Positions 34,963 through 45,592 of a stretch of DNA of 64,000 nt are shown here, one piece after another. A program made the translations under genes and the position numbers. Source of the DNA: Pseudomonas alcaligenes (lineage in GTDB: Bacteria; Pseudomonadota; Gammaproteobacteria; Pseudomonadales; Pseudomonadaceae); assembly GCF_041729615.1 (NCBI RefSeq), contig NZ_CP154874.1, positions 3,889,501-3,953,500 of the forward strand, in the 5' to 3' direction. Below the pieces are notes generated by a model, which had not been told where the DNA came from, made no database searches, and saw nothing but the letters and a program-made list of their open reading frames with translations. The first letter of the stretch is position 1. Each line of letters begins with the position of its first letter.

Positions 34963-35625
34963 ATGCGGCTGTTGCTGGTCGAGGACGACAGGGCGCTGGG
35001 CGAGGGCGTGCGCCTGGGGCTACGCCAGGAAGGCTACACGGTGGACTGGCTGGAGGATGGCGCCAGCGCCGTGCACGCGCTGCTCAGCGAGGAGTTCGAC
35101 CTGCTGGTGCTCGACCTCGGCCTGCCGCGCCTGGATGGCCTCCAGGTGCTGCGCCAGCTGCGGGCCAGCGGTTCGGCCCTGCCGGTGCTGATCCTCACCG
35201 CGCGCGATGCCACCGGCGACCGCATCGCCGGCCTGGATGCCGGCGCCGACGACTATCTGGTCAAGCCCTTCGACCTCGACGAACTCAAGGCCCGCCTGCG
35301 CGCGCTGCTGCGCCGCAGCGCCGGGCGCGCCCAGGTGCGCATCGAGCATGCCGGGGTGTGCCTCGACCCGGCCTCGCAGCAGGTCACCTACCAGGGCCGT
35401 GCCGTGCCGATGACGCCCAAGGAGTACCTGCTGCTGCACGAACTGCTGTCGCAGCCGGGCAAGGTACTGACCCGCGAGCGCCTGGCCCAGTCGCTGTATG
35501 GCTGGGACGAGGAGGCCGAGAGCAATACCTTGGAGGTGCATATCCACCACCTGCGCAAGAAGCTGTTCAGCGGCCTGATCCGCACCGTGCGCGGCGTCGG
35601 CTACCTGGTTGAGGAGCAGTCGTGA
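34963..35625 (+). CDS. OmpR-family response regulator (QseB/PmrA-like)
   Basis: A 220-residue regulator. Receiver domain 1-115 has the acidic pair E7-D8-D9, phosphoacceptor D51 in LVLDLGLPRLDG and the conserved Lys in DYLVKPFD. The OmpR-type winged helix is at about 125-218 (MTPKEYLLLHELLSQPGKVLTRERL, VHIHHLRKKL). A GGGGG ribosome site precedes it. The stop overlaps the histidine kinase start. The obvious candidate target is the biosynthetic cluster directly upstream, but I found no convincing repeated binding site in the 85 bp before 30706. Confidence 0.95.
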   Translation: MRLLLVEDDRALGEGVRLGLRQEGYTVDWLEDGASAVHALLSEEFDLLVLDLGLPRLDGLQVLRQLRASGSALPVLILTARDATGDRIAGLDAGADDYLVKPFDLDELKARLRALLRRSAGRAQVRIEHAGVCLDPASQQVTYQGRAVPMTPKEYLLLHELLSQPGKVLTRERLAQSLYGWDEEAESNTLEVHIHHLRKKLFSGLIRTVRGVGYLVEEQS

Positions 35626-36989
35626 TCTCCATCCGCCGCCGCACCCTGGCCCTGGTGCTGAGCCTGATGCTGCTCGGCGCCCTGGCCGTGACCCTGTTCA
35701 ACTACTTCGACAGCACCCACGAGGTCGAGGAAATCTACGACGCCCAGCTGGCCCATACCGCGCGCCTGCTGCAGGGGGTGATGCGCACGCCGGTGCAGGA
35801 CGGCGAGCGCGCCGGCCTCTATGCCGCCTTCAACGCGGCCCTGGCCCAGGCCGGTCAGCGCAAGCCGGGGCACCCTTACGAGAGCAAGCTGGCCTTCCAG
35901 GCCTGGAACGACGCCGGCGAGGTCCTGGTGCGCAGCGCCAGCGCGCCGCAGCTGGCCGGGCCGCCGCTGACGCCGGGCTTCGCCGACCTGCTCGTCGAGC
36001 GCCACCAGTGGCGCGGCTTCACCCTGCGCGACGACGAGCTGGGCCTGCTGATCTGGACCGGCGAGCGCGACGACGTGCGCCGCGAACTGGTGACCAGCAT
36101 CGTCCGCCATACCCTGTATCCGACCCTGGTCGGCAGCCTGATCCTCGCTGCCCTGCTGTGGTGGGCCATCGGCTGGGGCCTGGCGCCGCTGCGCAACATG
36201 GCGGCGGTGATCCGCGCGCGGCACGCCGACTCGCTGCAACCGTTGCAGCTGGAGCCGTTGCCCAGCGAGCTGGCGCCGATGCAGGCCGCGCTCAACCGCC
36301 TGCTGGCGCAGATCGATCAGGTACTGGAGCGCGAGCGGCGCTTCATCGCCGACGCCGCCCACGAACTGCGCACCCCTCTGGCGGTGCTGCGCGTGCACGT
36401 GCAGAACGCCCTGCAGGCGGGCGACGAGGAGACGCGCCGACAGGCGCTGGGCTTCCTGGTCGGCGGCATCGACCGTGCCACCCGCGTGGTCAACCAGCTG
36501 CTGACCCTGGCCCGGGTCGAGCCGGCGCTGCCGGCGGACAGCCTGGAGCCGCTCGACCTGCGGGCGCTGGCCCGCGAAACCCTGGCCGAGCTGACCCCCT
36601 GGGTGCTCAAGCAGGGTCTGGAGCTGGACCTGGAGGCGGGCGAGGGCGACTTCCGCGTGCGCGGCGACGCCGGCAGCCTGGGCATCGCCCTGCAGAACCT
36701 GGTGACCAACGCGGTGAACTTCTCGCCGGCCGGCGGCCGGGTGCGCGTGCTCCTGCAGGGCGATGCACAGCGCGTGCTGCTTCGGGTCGAGGACCAGGGC
36801 CCGGGGATTGCCGCCGAGGACCTGCCGCACGTCTTCTCGCGCTTCTTCAGCCGCGGCGGTCATCAGGGCGCCGGCCTCGGCCTGGCCATCGTACAGACCA
36901 TCGCCAGCCGCCATGGCGGTGATATCCAGCTGGCCAACCGCGACGGCGGCGGGCTGCAGGCCACCCTGGCGCTGCCCAGGCTCGGCTGA
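35622..36989 (+). CDS. Sensor histidine kinase (QseC/PmrB-like)
   Basis: A 455-residue inner-membrane kinase. Transmembrane segments lie at about 8-28 and 166-186, flanking a periplasmic sensor of about 135 residues. A HAMP-like linker follows, then the dimerisation domain with phosphorylated H247 (DAAHELRTPL) and an HATPase domain with N-box NLVTNAVNFSP, G1 DQGPGI and G2 GAGLGLAIV. Start is GTG at 35622, overlapping the regulator stop (GTGA). It forms a two-component pair with the upstream gene; the signal is unknown. Confidence 0.95.
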   Translation: MISIRRRTLALVLSLMLLGALAVTLFNYFDSTHEVEEIYDAQLAHTARLLQGVMRTPVQDGERAGLYAAFNAALAQAGQRKPGHPYESKLAFQAWNDAGEVLVRSASAPQLAGPPLTPGFADLLVERHQWRGFTLRDDELGLLIWTGERDDVRRELVTSIVRHTLYPTLVGSLILAALLWWAIGWGLAPLRNMAAVIRARHADSLQPLQLEPLPSELAPMQAALNRLLAQIDQVLERERRFIADAAHELRTPLAVLRVHVQNALQAGDEETRRQALGFLVGGIDRATRVVNQLLTLARVEPALPADSLEPLDLRALARETLAELTPWVLKQGLELDLEAGEGDFRVRGDAGSLGIALQNLVTNAVNFSPAGGRVRVLLQGDAQRVLLRVEDQGPGIAAEDLPHVFSRFFSRGGHQGAGLGLAIVQTIASRHGGDIQLANRDGGGLQATLALPRLG

Positions 36990-37027
36990 AGTATCATGCC
37001 GGCCTGGATTTCGAATGGATGAGCGCC

Positions 37028-37345
37028 ATGAGCGATACCCCCAACCTGCTGCAGGAACTGCAGCGCGCCGACATGCTGCTGATCGACGGCCTGCATGCCT
37101 GGCAGTTCGACCTGCACGAGCAGGCCAGTGGCGAGCAGCTGCAGCTGCGCGTCGAGTGCATGGACGGGCGTACCCGCCGCGTGTGGGATTTCAGCGCGGC
37201 GGAGGTGGCCGCGGCCGTGGCCGGCGAGGTGCCGGACAGCTGGCGCATCGCGACTGCCTCCGGCAGCCACGAGCTGATCTGTCTGGGTGCGATCAGCGCC
37301 GACAACGACGATGACGACGAGCCGGAGGAGGCCGGGCAGCCGTGA
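37028..37345 (+). CDS. Small Pseudomonas protein (DUF5629-like)
   Basis: A protein of about 105 residues, acidic, ending in a run of Asp/Glu (DNDDDDEPEE). The core LLIDGLHAWQFDL and VECMDGRTRRVWDFS resembles the Pseudomonas-restricted DUF5629 family as I remember it. No function is known. The start could be ATG 37019 or 37028; neither has a strong RBS. Its stop overlaps the next gene (GTGA), suggesting coupling with the DUF488 gene. Confidence 0.8.
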   Translation: MSDTPNLLQELQRADMLLIDGLHAWQFDLHEQASGEQLQLRVECMDGRTRRVWDFSAAEVAAAVAGEVPDSWRIATASGSHELICLGAISADNDDDDEPEEAGQP

Positions 37346-37734
37346 TCCGCTGCAAGCGCGTCTACCTGCCGGTCGAGGCCGAGGATGGCGCGCGCGTGCT
37401 GGTCGACCGTCTTTGGCCGCGCGGCTGCCGCAAGGAGAGCCTGGCGCTGGACGCCTGGCTCAAGGAGGTGGCGCCCTCGGAGGCCCTGCGCAAGGGCTTC
37501 TGCCACGATCCGGCGCTGTTCGACGAGTTCCGCCTGCTCTACCGCGCTGAGCTGGCGGCCCATCCCGAGCGCTGGCAGGGCCTGCTGGAGCGGGCGGGCA
37601 AGGGCGACTTGACCCTGCTGTTCGCCGCCCGCGACGAGCGGCACAACAACGCGCGGGTGCTGGTCGAGTTCCTCGAAGAGGAGCTGGAACGGCGCGGGCC
37701 GCCCAGCTCGCCGGTGTGCTACGCGGATCAGTAG
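37342..37734 (+). CDS. DUF488 (YeaO-like) family protein
   Basis: A 130-residue cytoplasmic protein with the DUF488 signature VLVDRLWPRGCRKE near the N-terminus and FAARDERHNNARVLVEFL near the end. The family is uncharacterised. Start is GTG at 37342, overlapping the previous stop. The 3' end overlaps the convergent small secreted-protein gene by 7 bp. Confidence 0.9.
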   Translation: MIRCKRVYLPVEAEDGARVLVDRLWPRGCRKESLALDAWLKEVAPSEALRKGFCHDPALFDEFRLLYRAELAAHPERWQGLLERAGKGDLTLLFAARDERHNNARVLVEFLEEELERRGPPSSPVCYADQ

Positions 37735-38075
37735 TTGCCGGAATCGTTGCACACCAGCTCGTCGTTCCCGGCGACGGCATAGCAGATCATCTTCTCGTCC
37801 TTGTAGGGCAGCACCAGGCTGTAGCCCGGCTTGCCGTTGACCAGCAGCTGTTGGGCCTTGGTGTCCCAGTCGATGCGCACCTTGTTGCCGCTGTCCCAGT
37901 CCCAGTGGGTGAAGAAGTACTGGTCGGTGGCCGCGCAGGTGGTCACCGCGCAGGCGCCCTGGCTCTGCAATTCGCCTTTCTTGTAGTAGTAACAGGTGCC
38001 GCGGCCCTCGCCGCAGCCGGCATGGGCGGTGCCGGCGAGCAGCGAGAGCAGCAGGGCGAGTCGGAACTTGTGCAT
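37728..38075 (-). CDS. Small secreted Cys-rich protein, unknown
   Basis: A 115-residue precursor with a signal peptide (1-19, cut after AHA). The mature 96 residues carry six cysteines (21, 28, 42, 47, 98, 109), an even number that fits three disulfides in the periplasm or outside. Aromatic-rich segments (CYYYKKGEL, QYFFTHWDWDSGN, VRIDWD) suggest a small beta-sheet fold. I do not recognise a family. AAGGA lies 8 nt before ATG 38075. It lies downstream of the nitrilase-family gene on the same strand (23 bp gap), so the two may be co-transcribed. Confidence 0.75.
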   Translation of the reverse strand: MHKFRLALLLSLLAGTAHAGCGEGRGTCYYYKKGELQSQGACAVTTCAATDQYFFTHWDWDSGNKVRIDWDTKAQQLLVNGKPGYSLVLPYKDEKMICYAVAGNDELVCNDSGNY

Positions 38076-38098
38076 GGGAAAGATCCTTTTCCGGGGTT

Positions 38099-38851
38099 TC
38101 ATGGGGTGAGTCGTTGCGCACTCCAGGCGCCGTCGGGCTGGCCGCGCAGGATCAGCAGCTGTTCGCCAGGGCCCTCGGTGGCGCCGACCAGCTGCCCGCG
38201 CGCATCCCAGAACGCGCTGCGCCCGGCCGCCGCATAACCACCCGAGGGGCCGCCATGGTTGGCCATCAGTACGCCGAAGCCATGCCGGGCCGCATGCCCC
38301 TGCAGGGTGGCGCTGTCGGTGGCATAGCCCTGCTTCGAGATCAGCACGCCGGCCAGGTACAGCGAGGCACCGGTCGCCGCCGCTGCGGCGGCATGTTCGG
38401 CATGGCCGGTGTCGGCGCAGATGGCCAGGGCGCAGCGCTCGGCCCCGAGGGCAAAGCTGCAGCTCGCGGCGTCGCCGGCGCTGGCCCAGCGTTCCTCGCC
38501 GGGGTGCAGATGGCGCTTGTGGTAGGTGGCATGGCTGCCATCGGGGAACAGCACGATGGCGCCGATATGCGGACGCTCGCTGCCGCTGGCCAGCGGCGCG
38601 CCGAGAATCAGGATCATCTTTTTCTGCTGCGCCAGTTCGCGCAGCGGAGCCAGGGCCGGGCCTGCCGGGTCGACCACGCAGCTGGCGACCCGTTCGGGCT
38701 CGTAGCCGCTCAGCGACAGCTCGGGAAACAGCAGCAGCTGGGCACCGGCCGTGGCTGCCGCCTGGACGAAGGCGCAGTGGCGTTCGATGTTGGCGGCCAG
38801 GTCGCCGGGAATGGACAAGCTCTGGGCGGCGGCTAGGCAGAGACTGGGCAT
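38099..38851 (-). CDS. Carbon-nitrogen hydrolase (nitrilase superfamily)
   Basis: A 250-residue amidase-type enzyme with the Glu-Lys-Cys triad: E44 in FPELSLSGYE, K112 in YHKRHLHPGEE (second Glu E120) and C145 in LAICADTGHAEHA. The family hydrolyses non-peptide C-N bonds of amides or nitriles. The Cys context CADTGH is unusual compared with CYDxRFPE of omega-amidases, so the substrate cannot be named. ATG 38851 begins a typical first strand (SLCLAAAQ). An upstream in-frame ATG at 38899 overlaps the terminator region and is less likely. Confidence 0.88.
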   Translation of the reverse strand: MPSLCLAAAQSLSIPGDLAANIERHCAFVQAAATAGAQLLLFPELSLSGYEPERVASCVVDPAGPALAPLRELAQQKKMILILGAPLASGSERPHIGAIVLFPDGSHATYHKRHLHPGEERWASAGDAASCSFALGAERCALAICADTGHAEHAAAAAATGASLYLAGVLISKQGYATDSATLQGHAARHGFGVLMANHGGPSGGYAAAGRSAFWDARGQLVGATEGPGEQLLILRGQPDGAWSAQRLTP

Positions 38852-38896
38852 GGGCAGGGCTCTTGAACGAGTGCTTAGGGTTAACCAATCCGCAGG

Positions 38897-38924
38897 CAAA
38901 AGAAAGCCGCCTCGCGGGCGGCTT
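38897..38924 (-). terminator. Intrinsic terminator of sstT
   Basis: On the minus strand an 8-bp stem (38917-38924 with 38904-38911) with a 5-nt loop is followed by a T-rich tract (complement of 38897-38905). It lies 18 bp after the sstT stop. Confidence 0.85.
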
Positions 38925-38941
38925 GCTTTGCAGCGCTGCTG

Positions 38942-40153
38942 TCAGGCCTTGTCGCGGGCCAGGCAGGCGGCGGCGGTGAACAGCACGTCGGTGGAGGAGT
39001 TCAGCGCGGTCTCGGCGCTGTCCTGCAGGATGCCGATGATGAAGCCGATGGCCACCACCTGCATGGCCACCTCGGCGGGGATACCGAACAGGCTGCAGGC
39101 CAGCGGGATCAGCAGCAGCGAGCCGCCGGCCACGCCGGAGGCACCGCAGGCGCACACCGCCGAGACCACGCAGAGCAGGATGGCGGTCGGCATGTCCACG
39201 GCGATGCCCAGGGTATTGGCGGCGGCCAGGGTCAGCACGCTGATGGTGATGGCGGCACCGGCCATGTTGATGGTGGCGCCCAGCGGGATGGACACCGAGT
39301 AGGTGTCCTCGTGCAGGCCCAGGCGCTCGGCCAGCTGCAGGTTGACCGGCACGTTGGCCGCCGAACTGCGGGTGAAGAAGGCGGTGATGCCACTCTCGCG
39401 CAGGCACGTGAACACCAGCGGGTAGGGATTGCGGCGGATCTGGCTGAACACGATCAGCGGGTTGACCACCAGGGCGACGAACAGCATGCAGCCGATCAGC
39501 ACGGCGAGCAGCTGGGCATAGCCGGCCAGGGCCTTGAGGCCTGCGTCGGCGAAGGTGGTGGCGACCAGGCCGAACACGCCGAGCGGGGCGCAGCGGATCA
39601 CCACGCGGACGATCAGGGTCACGCCGTGGGACAGGTCGGCGAAGATCGCGCGGGTGGTCTCGCTGCCGTGGCGGATGGCGATGCCCAGGCCAATGGCCCA
39701 GGCCAGGATGCCGACGAAGTTGCCCTTGAGCAGGGCGTTGACCGGGTTGTCCACCACGTTCAGCGCCAGGGTCTTGAGCACTTCGGCGATGCCGCCGGGC
39801 GGCGTGGTGCCGGTGGCCGCATCATGCAGCACCAGGGTCGAGGGCCACAGGCTGCTGGCGATAACCGCGACGATGGCGGCAGCCAGGGTACCGATCAGGT
39901 ACAGCATCAGGATCGGGCGGATATGGGTGGGCTGGCCCGGCTTGTGGTTGGCGATGGCCGAGGCCACCAGGATGAACACCAGCACCGGCGCCACGGCCTT
40001 CAGGGCGGAGATGAACAGGGTGCCGAGGAAGCCGACTTCTTCGGTGGCCTGCGGCAGGAGCAGGGCCAGCAGGATGCCGGCGACCAGGCCGATGGCGATC
40101 TGCAGGACCAGGCTGGTGCGGTTGAGCAGCTGTACGAGGGGGCGAAGGAGCAT
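38942..40153 (-). CDS. sstT: Na+/serine-threonine symporter SstT
   Basis: A 403-residue DAACS-family sodium symporter importing serine and threonine. It has eight or more membrane helices plus re-entrant loops. The serine-rich hairpin FFTRSSAANVPVNL and the SIPLGATINMAGAA motif are diagnostic for SstT/GltP-type carriers, and SAVCACGASGVAGGSLLLIPLA is typical of SstT. It is monocistronic with its own terminator, divided from braG by a second terminator. Confidence 0.95.
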   Translation of the reverse strand: MLLRPLVQLLNRTSLVLQIAIGLVAGILLALLLPQATEEVGFLGTLFISALKAVAPVLVFILVASAIANHKPGQPTHIRPILMLYLIGTLAAAIVAVIASSLWPSTLVLHDAATGTTPPGGIAEVLKTLALNVVDNPVNALLKGNFVGILAWAIGLGIAIRHGSETTRAIFADLSHGVTLIVRVVIRCAPLGVFGLVATTFADAGLKALAGYAQLLAVLIGCMLFVALVVNPLIVFSQIRRNPYPLVFTCLRESGITAFFTRSSAANVPVNLQLAERLGLHEDTYSVSIPLGATINMAGAAITISVLTLAAANTLGIAVDMPTAILLCVVSAVCACGASGVAGGSLLLIPLACSLFGIPAEVAMQVVAIGFIIGILQDSAETALNSSTDVLFTAAACLARDKA

Positions 40154-40333
40154 GGGTGGAGGTTCCTGTGATTCGACGGGCTCGCCGATGGGCGAGATCC
40201 CGTTGGGCGGCAGGCCGGGTTGGCGGCTGCCGGTTTTCGTGGGCCGGTCGGGTCGCGACAGGCGCAGGAGAAAAACAAGGCGGCGATTCTAATGGCTCGT
40301 GGCGGTGGCTGTCCGCCTTCCGTCAGCTGGGCA

Positions 40334-40366
40334 AATGAAAACGGCCCGCGAGGGGCCGTTTTCATT
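40334..40366. terminator. Bidirectional terminator after braG
   Basis: A perfect 14-bp stem (40334-40347 with 40353-40366), 5-nt loop, with A-rich and T-rich arm ends so that it can act on both strands. It lies 13 bp after the braG stop on the minus strand. Confidence 0.9.
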
Positions 40367-40379
40367 CGAGCCACGAACA

Positions 40380-41081
40380 TCAGCCGCCGAGGTAGGCGTC
40401 GCGTACCTTGGGGTCGACCAGCAGGTCGGCGCCGGTGCCCTGCATGACGATGCGCCCGTTTTCCAGCACATAGGCGCGATCGGCCAGCTTGAGCGCCTGG
40501 TTGGCGTTCTGCTCGACCAGGAACACGGTTACGCCATCCTTGCGCAGCTGTTCGATGATGTCGAAGATCTGCTGGATGATGATCGGCGCCAGGCCCAGGG
40601 ACGGTTCGTCGAGCAGCAGCAGCTTGGGCTTGCTCATCAGCGCGCGGCCGATGGCGAGCATCTGCTGTTCGCCGCCGGACATGGTGCCGGCGCGCTGCTC
40701 GAAGCGCTCCTTGAGGCGCGGGAACAGGTGCAGGACCTTGTCCAGCTGCTCCTGGTTGTCCGCCTTGCTGCCGAAGAAGCCGCCCATGGCCAGGTTTTCC
40801 TCGACGGTCAGGCGGGCGAACACGCGACGGCCTTCCGGCACCACGGCGATGCTCTTGCGCATGATGTCGCAGGATTCCTGGCCGACCAGTTCCTCTCCCA
40901 TGTAGCGGATGCTGCCGCTGGACGCGCGCGGGTTGCCGCACAGGGTCATCAGCAGGGTCGACTTGCCGGCGCCGTTGGCGCCGATCAGGGTGACGATTTC
41001 ACCTTTCTCGACTTCGATGCTGACGTCGTGCAGGGCCTGGATCTTGCCGTAGAAGGTGGAGACGTTGTTGAAACTCAGCAT
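40380..41081 (-). CDS. braG: Branched-chain amino acid ABC transporter ATPase (LivF/BraG)
   Basis: A 233-residue ATPase of the HAAT family. Walker A GANGAGKST, Q-loop, signature MSGGEQQM and Walker B LLLLDEPSLGLAP are intact, and the length is that of LivF. It pairs with BraF to energise uptake of leucine, isoleucine and valine through BraD/BraE. Last gene of the bra operon, separated from braF by 2 bp. Confidence 0.96.
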   Translation of the reverse strand: MLSFNNVSTFYGKIQALHDVSIEVEKGEIVTLIGANGAGKSTLLMTLCGNPRASSGSIRYMGEELVGQESCDIMRKSIAVVPEGRRVFARLTVEENLAMGGFFGSKADNQEQLDKVLHLFPRLKERFEQRAGTMSGGEQQMLAIGRALMSKPKLLLLDEPSLGLAPIIIQQIFDIIEQLRKDGVTVFLVEQNANQALKLADRAYVLENGRIVMQGTGADLLVDPKVRDAYLGG

Positions 41082-41083
41082 GC

Positions 41084-41847
41084 TTACGCCTCCCCCAGAT
41101 AGGCTTTGATCACGTCCGGATTGTTGCGGATCTGCTCCGGTGTGCCGTCCGCCAGGGGGGTGCCCTGGTTGATCACGTAGATGTGGTCGGAAATGCTCAT
41201 GACCAGGTGCATGTCGTGTTCGATCAACAGCACGGTGACGTCATGGTCGTCGCGCAGCATGCCGATCAGCGCCTTGAGGTCCTCGGTTTCCTTGGGGTTG
41301 AGGCCGGCCGCCGGCTCATCGAGCATGAGGATGCGCGGGCGCGTCATCATGCAGCGGGCGATCTCCAGGCGGCGCTGCTGGCCGTAGGCCAGGGTGCCTG
41401 CCGGGCGGTTGGCCACGTCGGTGAGGTTGACCTCTTCCAGCCAGTGCGCCGCATACTCCATGGCCGCCTTCTCGCTGCGGCGGAAGCTCGGGGTCTTGAG
41501 CAGGCCGGCGAGGAAGTTGGTGTTGAGGTGGCGGTGCTGGGCCACCAGCAGGTTCTCCACCGCGGTCATTTCCTTGAACAGGCGAACGTTCTGGAATGTG
41601 CGCACCACGCCCTTGTGGGCGATCTTGTGGCCCGGCAGGTGCTGGATCGGCTCGTCGTCGAGCAGGATCACGCCGCCGGTGGGCTGGTAGAAGCCGGTCA
41701 GGCAGTTGAACACGGTGGTCTTGCCGGCGCCGTTCGGGCCGATCATCGACACCACCTGCTTGGGTTGCACGGTTAGGGCGACATTGTTGACGGCCAGCAG
41801 GCCGCCGAAGCGCATGGTCAGCCCGCTGACTTCGAGAATCGGGCGGC

Positions 41848-41851
<4 letters not shown>
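41084..41851 (-). CDS. braF: Branched-chain amino acid ABC transporter ATPase (LivG/BraF)
   Basis: A 255-residue ATPase. Walker A GPNGAGKTT, the LivG-specific insert around the Q-loop (GVVRTFQNVRLFKEMTAVENLLVAQH), signature LAYGQQRRLE and Walker B ILMLDEPAAGLNP. The start overlaps the braE stop by 4 bp. Partner of BraG. Confidence 0.96.
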
Positions 41852-44027
<2,176 letters not shown>

Positions 44028-44094
44028 TACCTAACTCCTCGGCGCGGTCCGTAAAGCGGCGCTTGTGACGCGACGGATGGCCGGAAAACTCGAT

Positions 44095-44127
44095 AAAACA
44101 AAGCCCACTGCTCGCGCAGTGGGCTTT
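44095..44127 (-). terminator. Partial terminator/attenuator between braC and braD
   Basis: A perfect 12-bp stem (44116-44127 with 44100-44111), 4-nt loop, followed on the minus strand by TGTTTTA. It lies between the binding-protein gene and the permease genes. There it could let most transcripts stop after braC, giving excess binding protein. Confidence 0.8.
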
Positions 44128-44144
44128 GGGTTCAGGCGGGAAGC

Positions 44145-45266
44145 TTACTTGGCTTCGGTTTTGGTACCGTCCTGGTGCCACTCGTAGACCACGAAGCTGA
44201 AGTCCTTCAGGTCACCCTTCTCGTCGAAGGCCAGGGTGCCGGTCGGGGTCTCGAAGCTGTTGGCGCGCAGCGCGGCAGCGACCTTGTCGGTGTCGGTGCT
44301 GCCGGCCTTCTTCATGCCTTCGGCCATGACCTGCACGGCGGCGTAGGCCGGGAACACGAACGGGCCGCTCGGGTCCTGGTTCTTGGCCTTGAAGGCCTCG
44401 ACCAGTGCCTGGTTCTTCGGATCCTGGTCGAAGGACTTCGGCAGGGTCACCAGCAGGCCTTCGGAGGCCGGACCGGCGATGGCGGAGATTTCCTTGTTAC
44501 CCACGCCTTCCGGACCCATGAACTTGGCTTTCAGGCCTTTCTCGGCGGCCTGGCGCAGCAGCAGGCCCAGCTCCGGGTGGTAGCCGCCGTAGTAGACGAA
44601 GTCGACGTTGGCCTGCTTGAGCTTGGAGATCAGCGAGGAGAAGTCCTTGTCGCCGGCGTTGATGCCTTCGAACACGGCAACCTTGGTGCCTTTGCCTTCC
44701 AAGGTCTGCTTGACCGCGGTGGCGATGCCTTCACCGTACTGCTGCTTGTCGTGCACGACGGCAACGGTCTGCGGCTTGACGTGGTCGGCAATGAAGTTGC
44801 CGGCGGTCGGGCCTTGCAGGCTGTCCAGGCCGATGGTGCGGAACACCAGCTGGTAGCCGCGGGCGGTGATGTCCGGGCTGGTGGAGGCCGCGGTGATCAT
44901 CAGGATGCCTTCGTCTTCGTAGATGTCGGACGCCGGCTGAGTGGAGCTGGAGCACAGGTGGCCAACGACGTATTTCACTTCGTCGTTGACGATCTTGTTG
45001 GCCACGGCCACGGCCTGCTTCGGATCGCAGGCGTCGTCGTACTTGACGCCTTCGAGCATCGCGCCGTTCACCCCGCCGGCCTTGTTGATCTGCTCGATGG
45101 CCATTTCGGCACCGATGAACTGCATTTCGCCGTACTGGGCAACGGCACCGGTCACCGGACCGGCCAGAGCGATCTTGATGGTGTCAGCGGCCATCGAATA
45201 GCTGGCGGCGCCAGCCAGGGCCATGGCGGCGAACAGCTTGGTCACTTGCTTGGTAGCCTGTTTCAT
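44145..45266 (-). CDS. braC: Branched-chain amino acid-binding protein BraC
   Basis: A 373-residue periplasmic binding protein (LivJ/K type). The signal peptide (about 1-26, cut after SMA) precedes DTIKIALAGPVTGAVAQYGEMQ, the usual start of the mature fold. Ligand-pocket segments GHLCSSSTQPASDIYEDE and YYGGYHPELG are present. It delivers Leu, Ile, Val, and in Pseudomonas also Ala and Thr, to BraDEFG. GGAG precedes the ATG. Confidence 0.96.
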   Translation of the reverse strand: MKQATKQVTKLFAAMALAGAASYSMAADTIKIALAGPVTGAVAQYGEMQFIGAEMAIEQINKAGGVNGAMLEGVKYDDACDPKQAVAVANKIVNDEVKYVVGHLCSSSTQPASDIYEDEGILMITAASTSPDITARGYQLVFRTIGLDSLQGPTAGNFIADHVKPQTVAVVHDKQQYGEGIATAVKQTLEGKGTKVAVFEGINAGDKDFSSLISKLKQANVDFVYYGGYHPELGLLLRQAAEKGLKAKFMGPEGVGNKEISAIAGPASEGLLVTLPKSFDQDPKNQALVEAFKAKNQDPSGPFVFPAYAAVQVMAEGMKKAGSTDTDKVAAALRANSFETPTGTLAFDEKGDLKDFSFVVYEWHQDGTKTEAK

Positions 45267-45592
45267 AGTGCTCCACTCTTATTTGTGTTGTTCGTTCTTG
45301 TAATCCATGCGGCCAAAGCTGCAGGACCGGCTAAAACTCCCCCGGCCACACGCCCGGCAACTGTACCGGCACAGTGTAGAACCCTGTTTTGCGGCTTGAA
45401 AAGCACACAGTTGGAGGCATGCGGGGGCGGTGTCGCTTAATTGAAATAAACGTACAGAATAACGGCGCGTTTTTTTGTGACTGGAAGGTCCTTCTGCCGG
45501 TGTGAGGTTAAGGGCTCGACTTGCCAGTCGTAGGGCGGGCGCTATCATGGCGCCCGCTGACCCATTCGGGTGATTTCTACACAGGGCAAGTC
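45267..45592. other. Divergent intergenic region between braC and the DUF2288 gene
   Basis: 326 bp with no credible gene. It must hold the braC promoter: on the minus strand TTTTCA and TACACT about 18 bp apart in the 45375-45405 region are weak candidates. Bases 45535-45557 form an 8-bp perfect hairpin (arms 45535-45542 and 45550-45557, 7-nt loop) just before the DUF2288 start. It could be an operator or leader hairpin. Confidence 0.4.

Noticed and set aside
45279..45548. 89-residue minus-strand frame upstream of braC
   Set aside because: Lies in the promoter region, has no ribosome site, and its composition is unlike the surrounding coding DNA.
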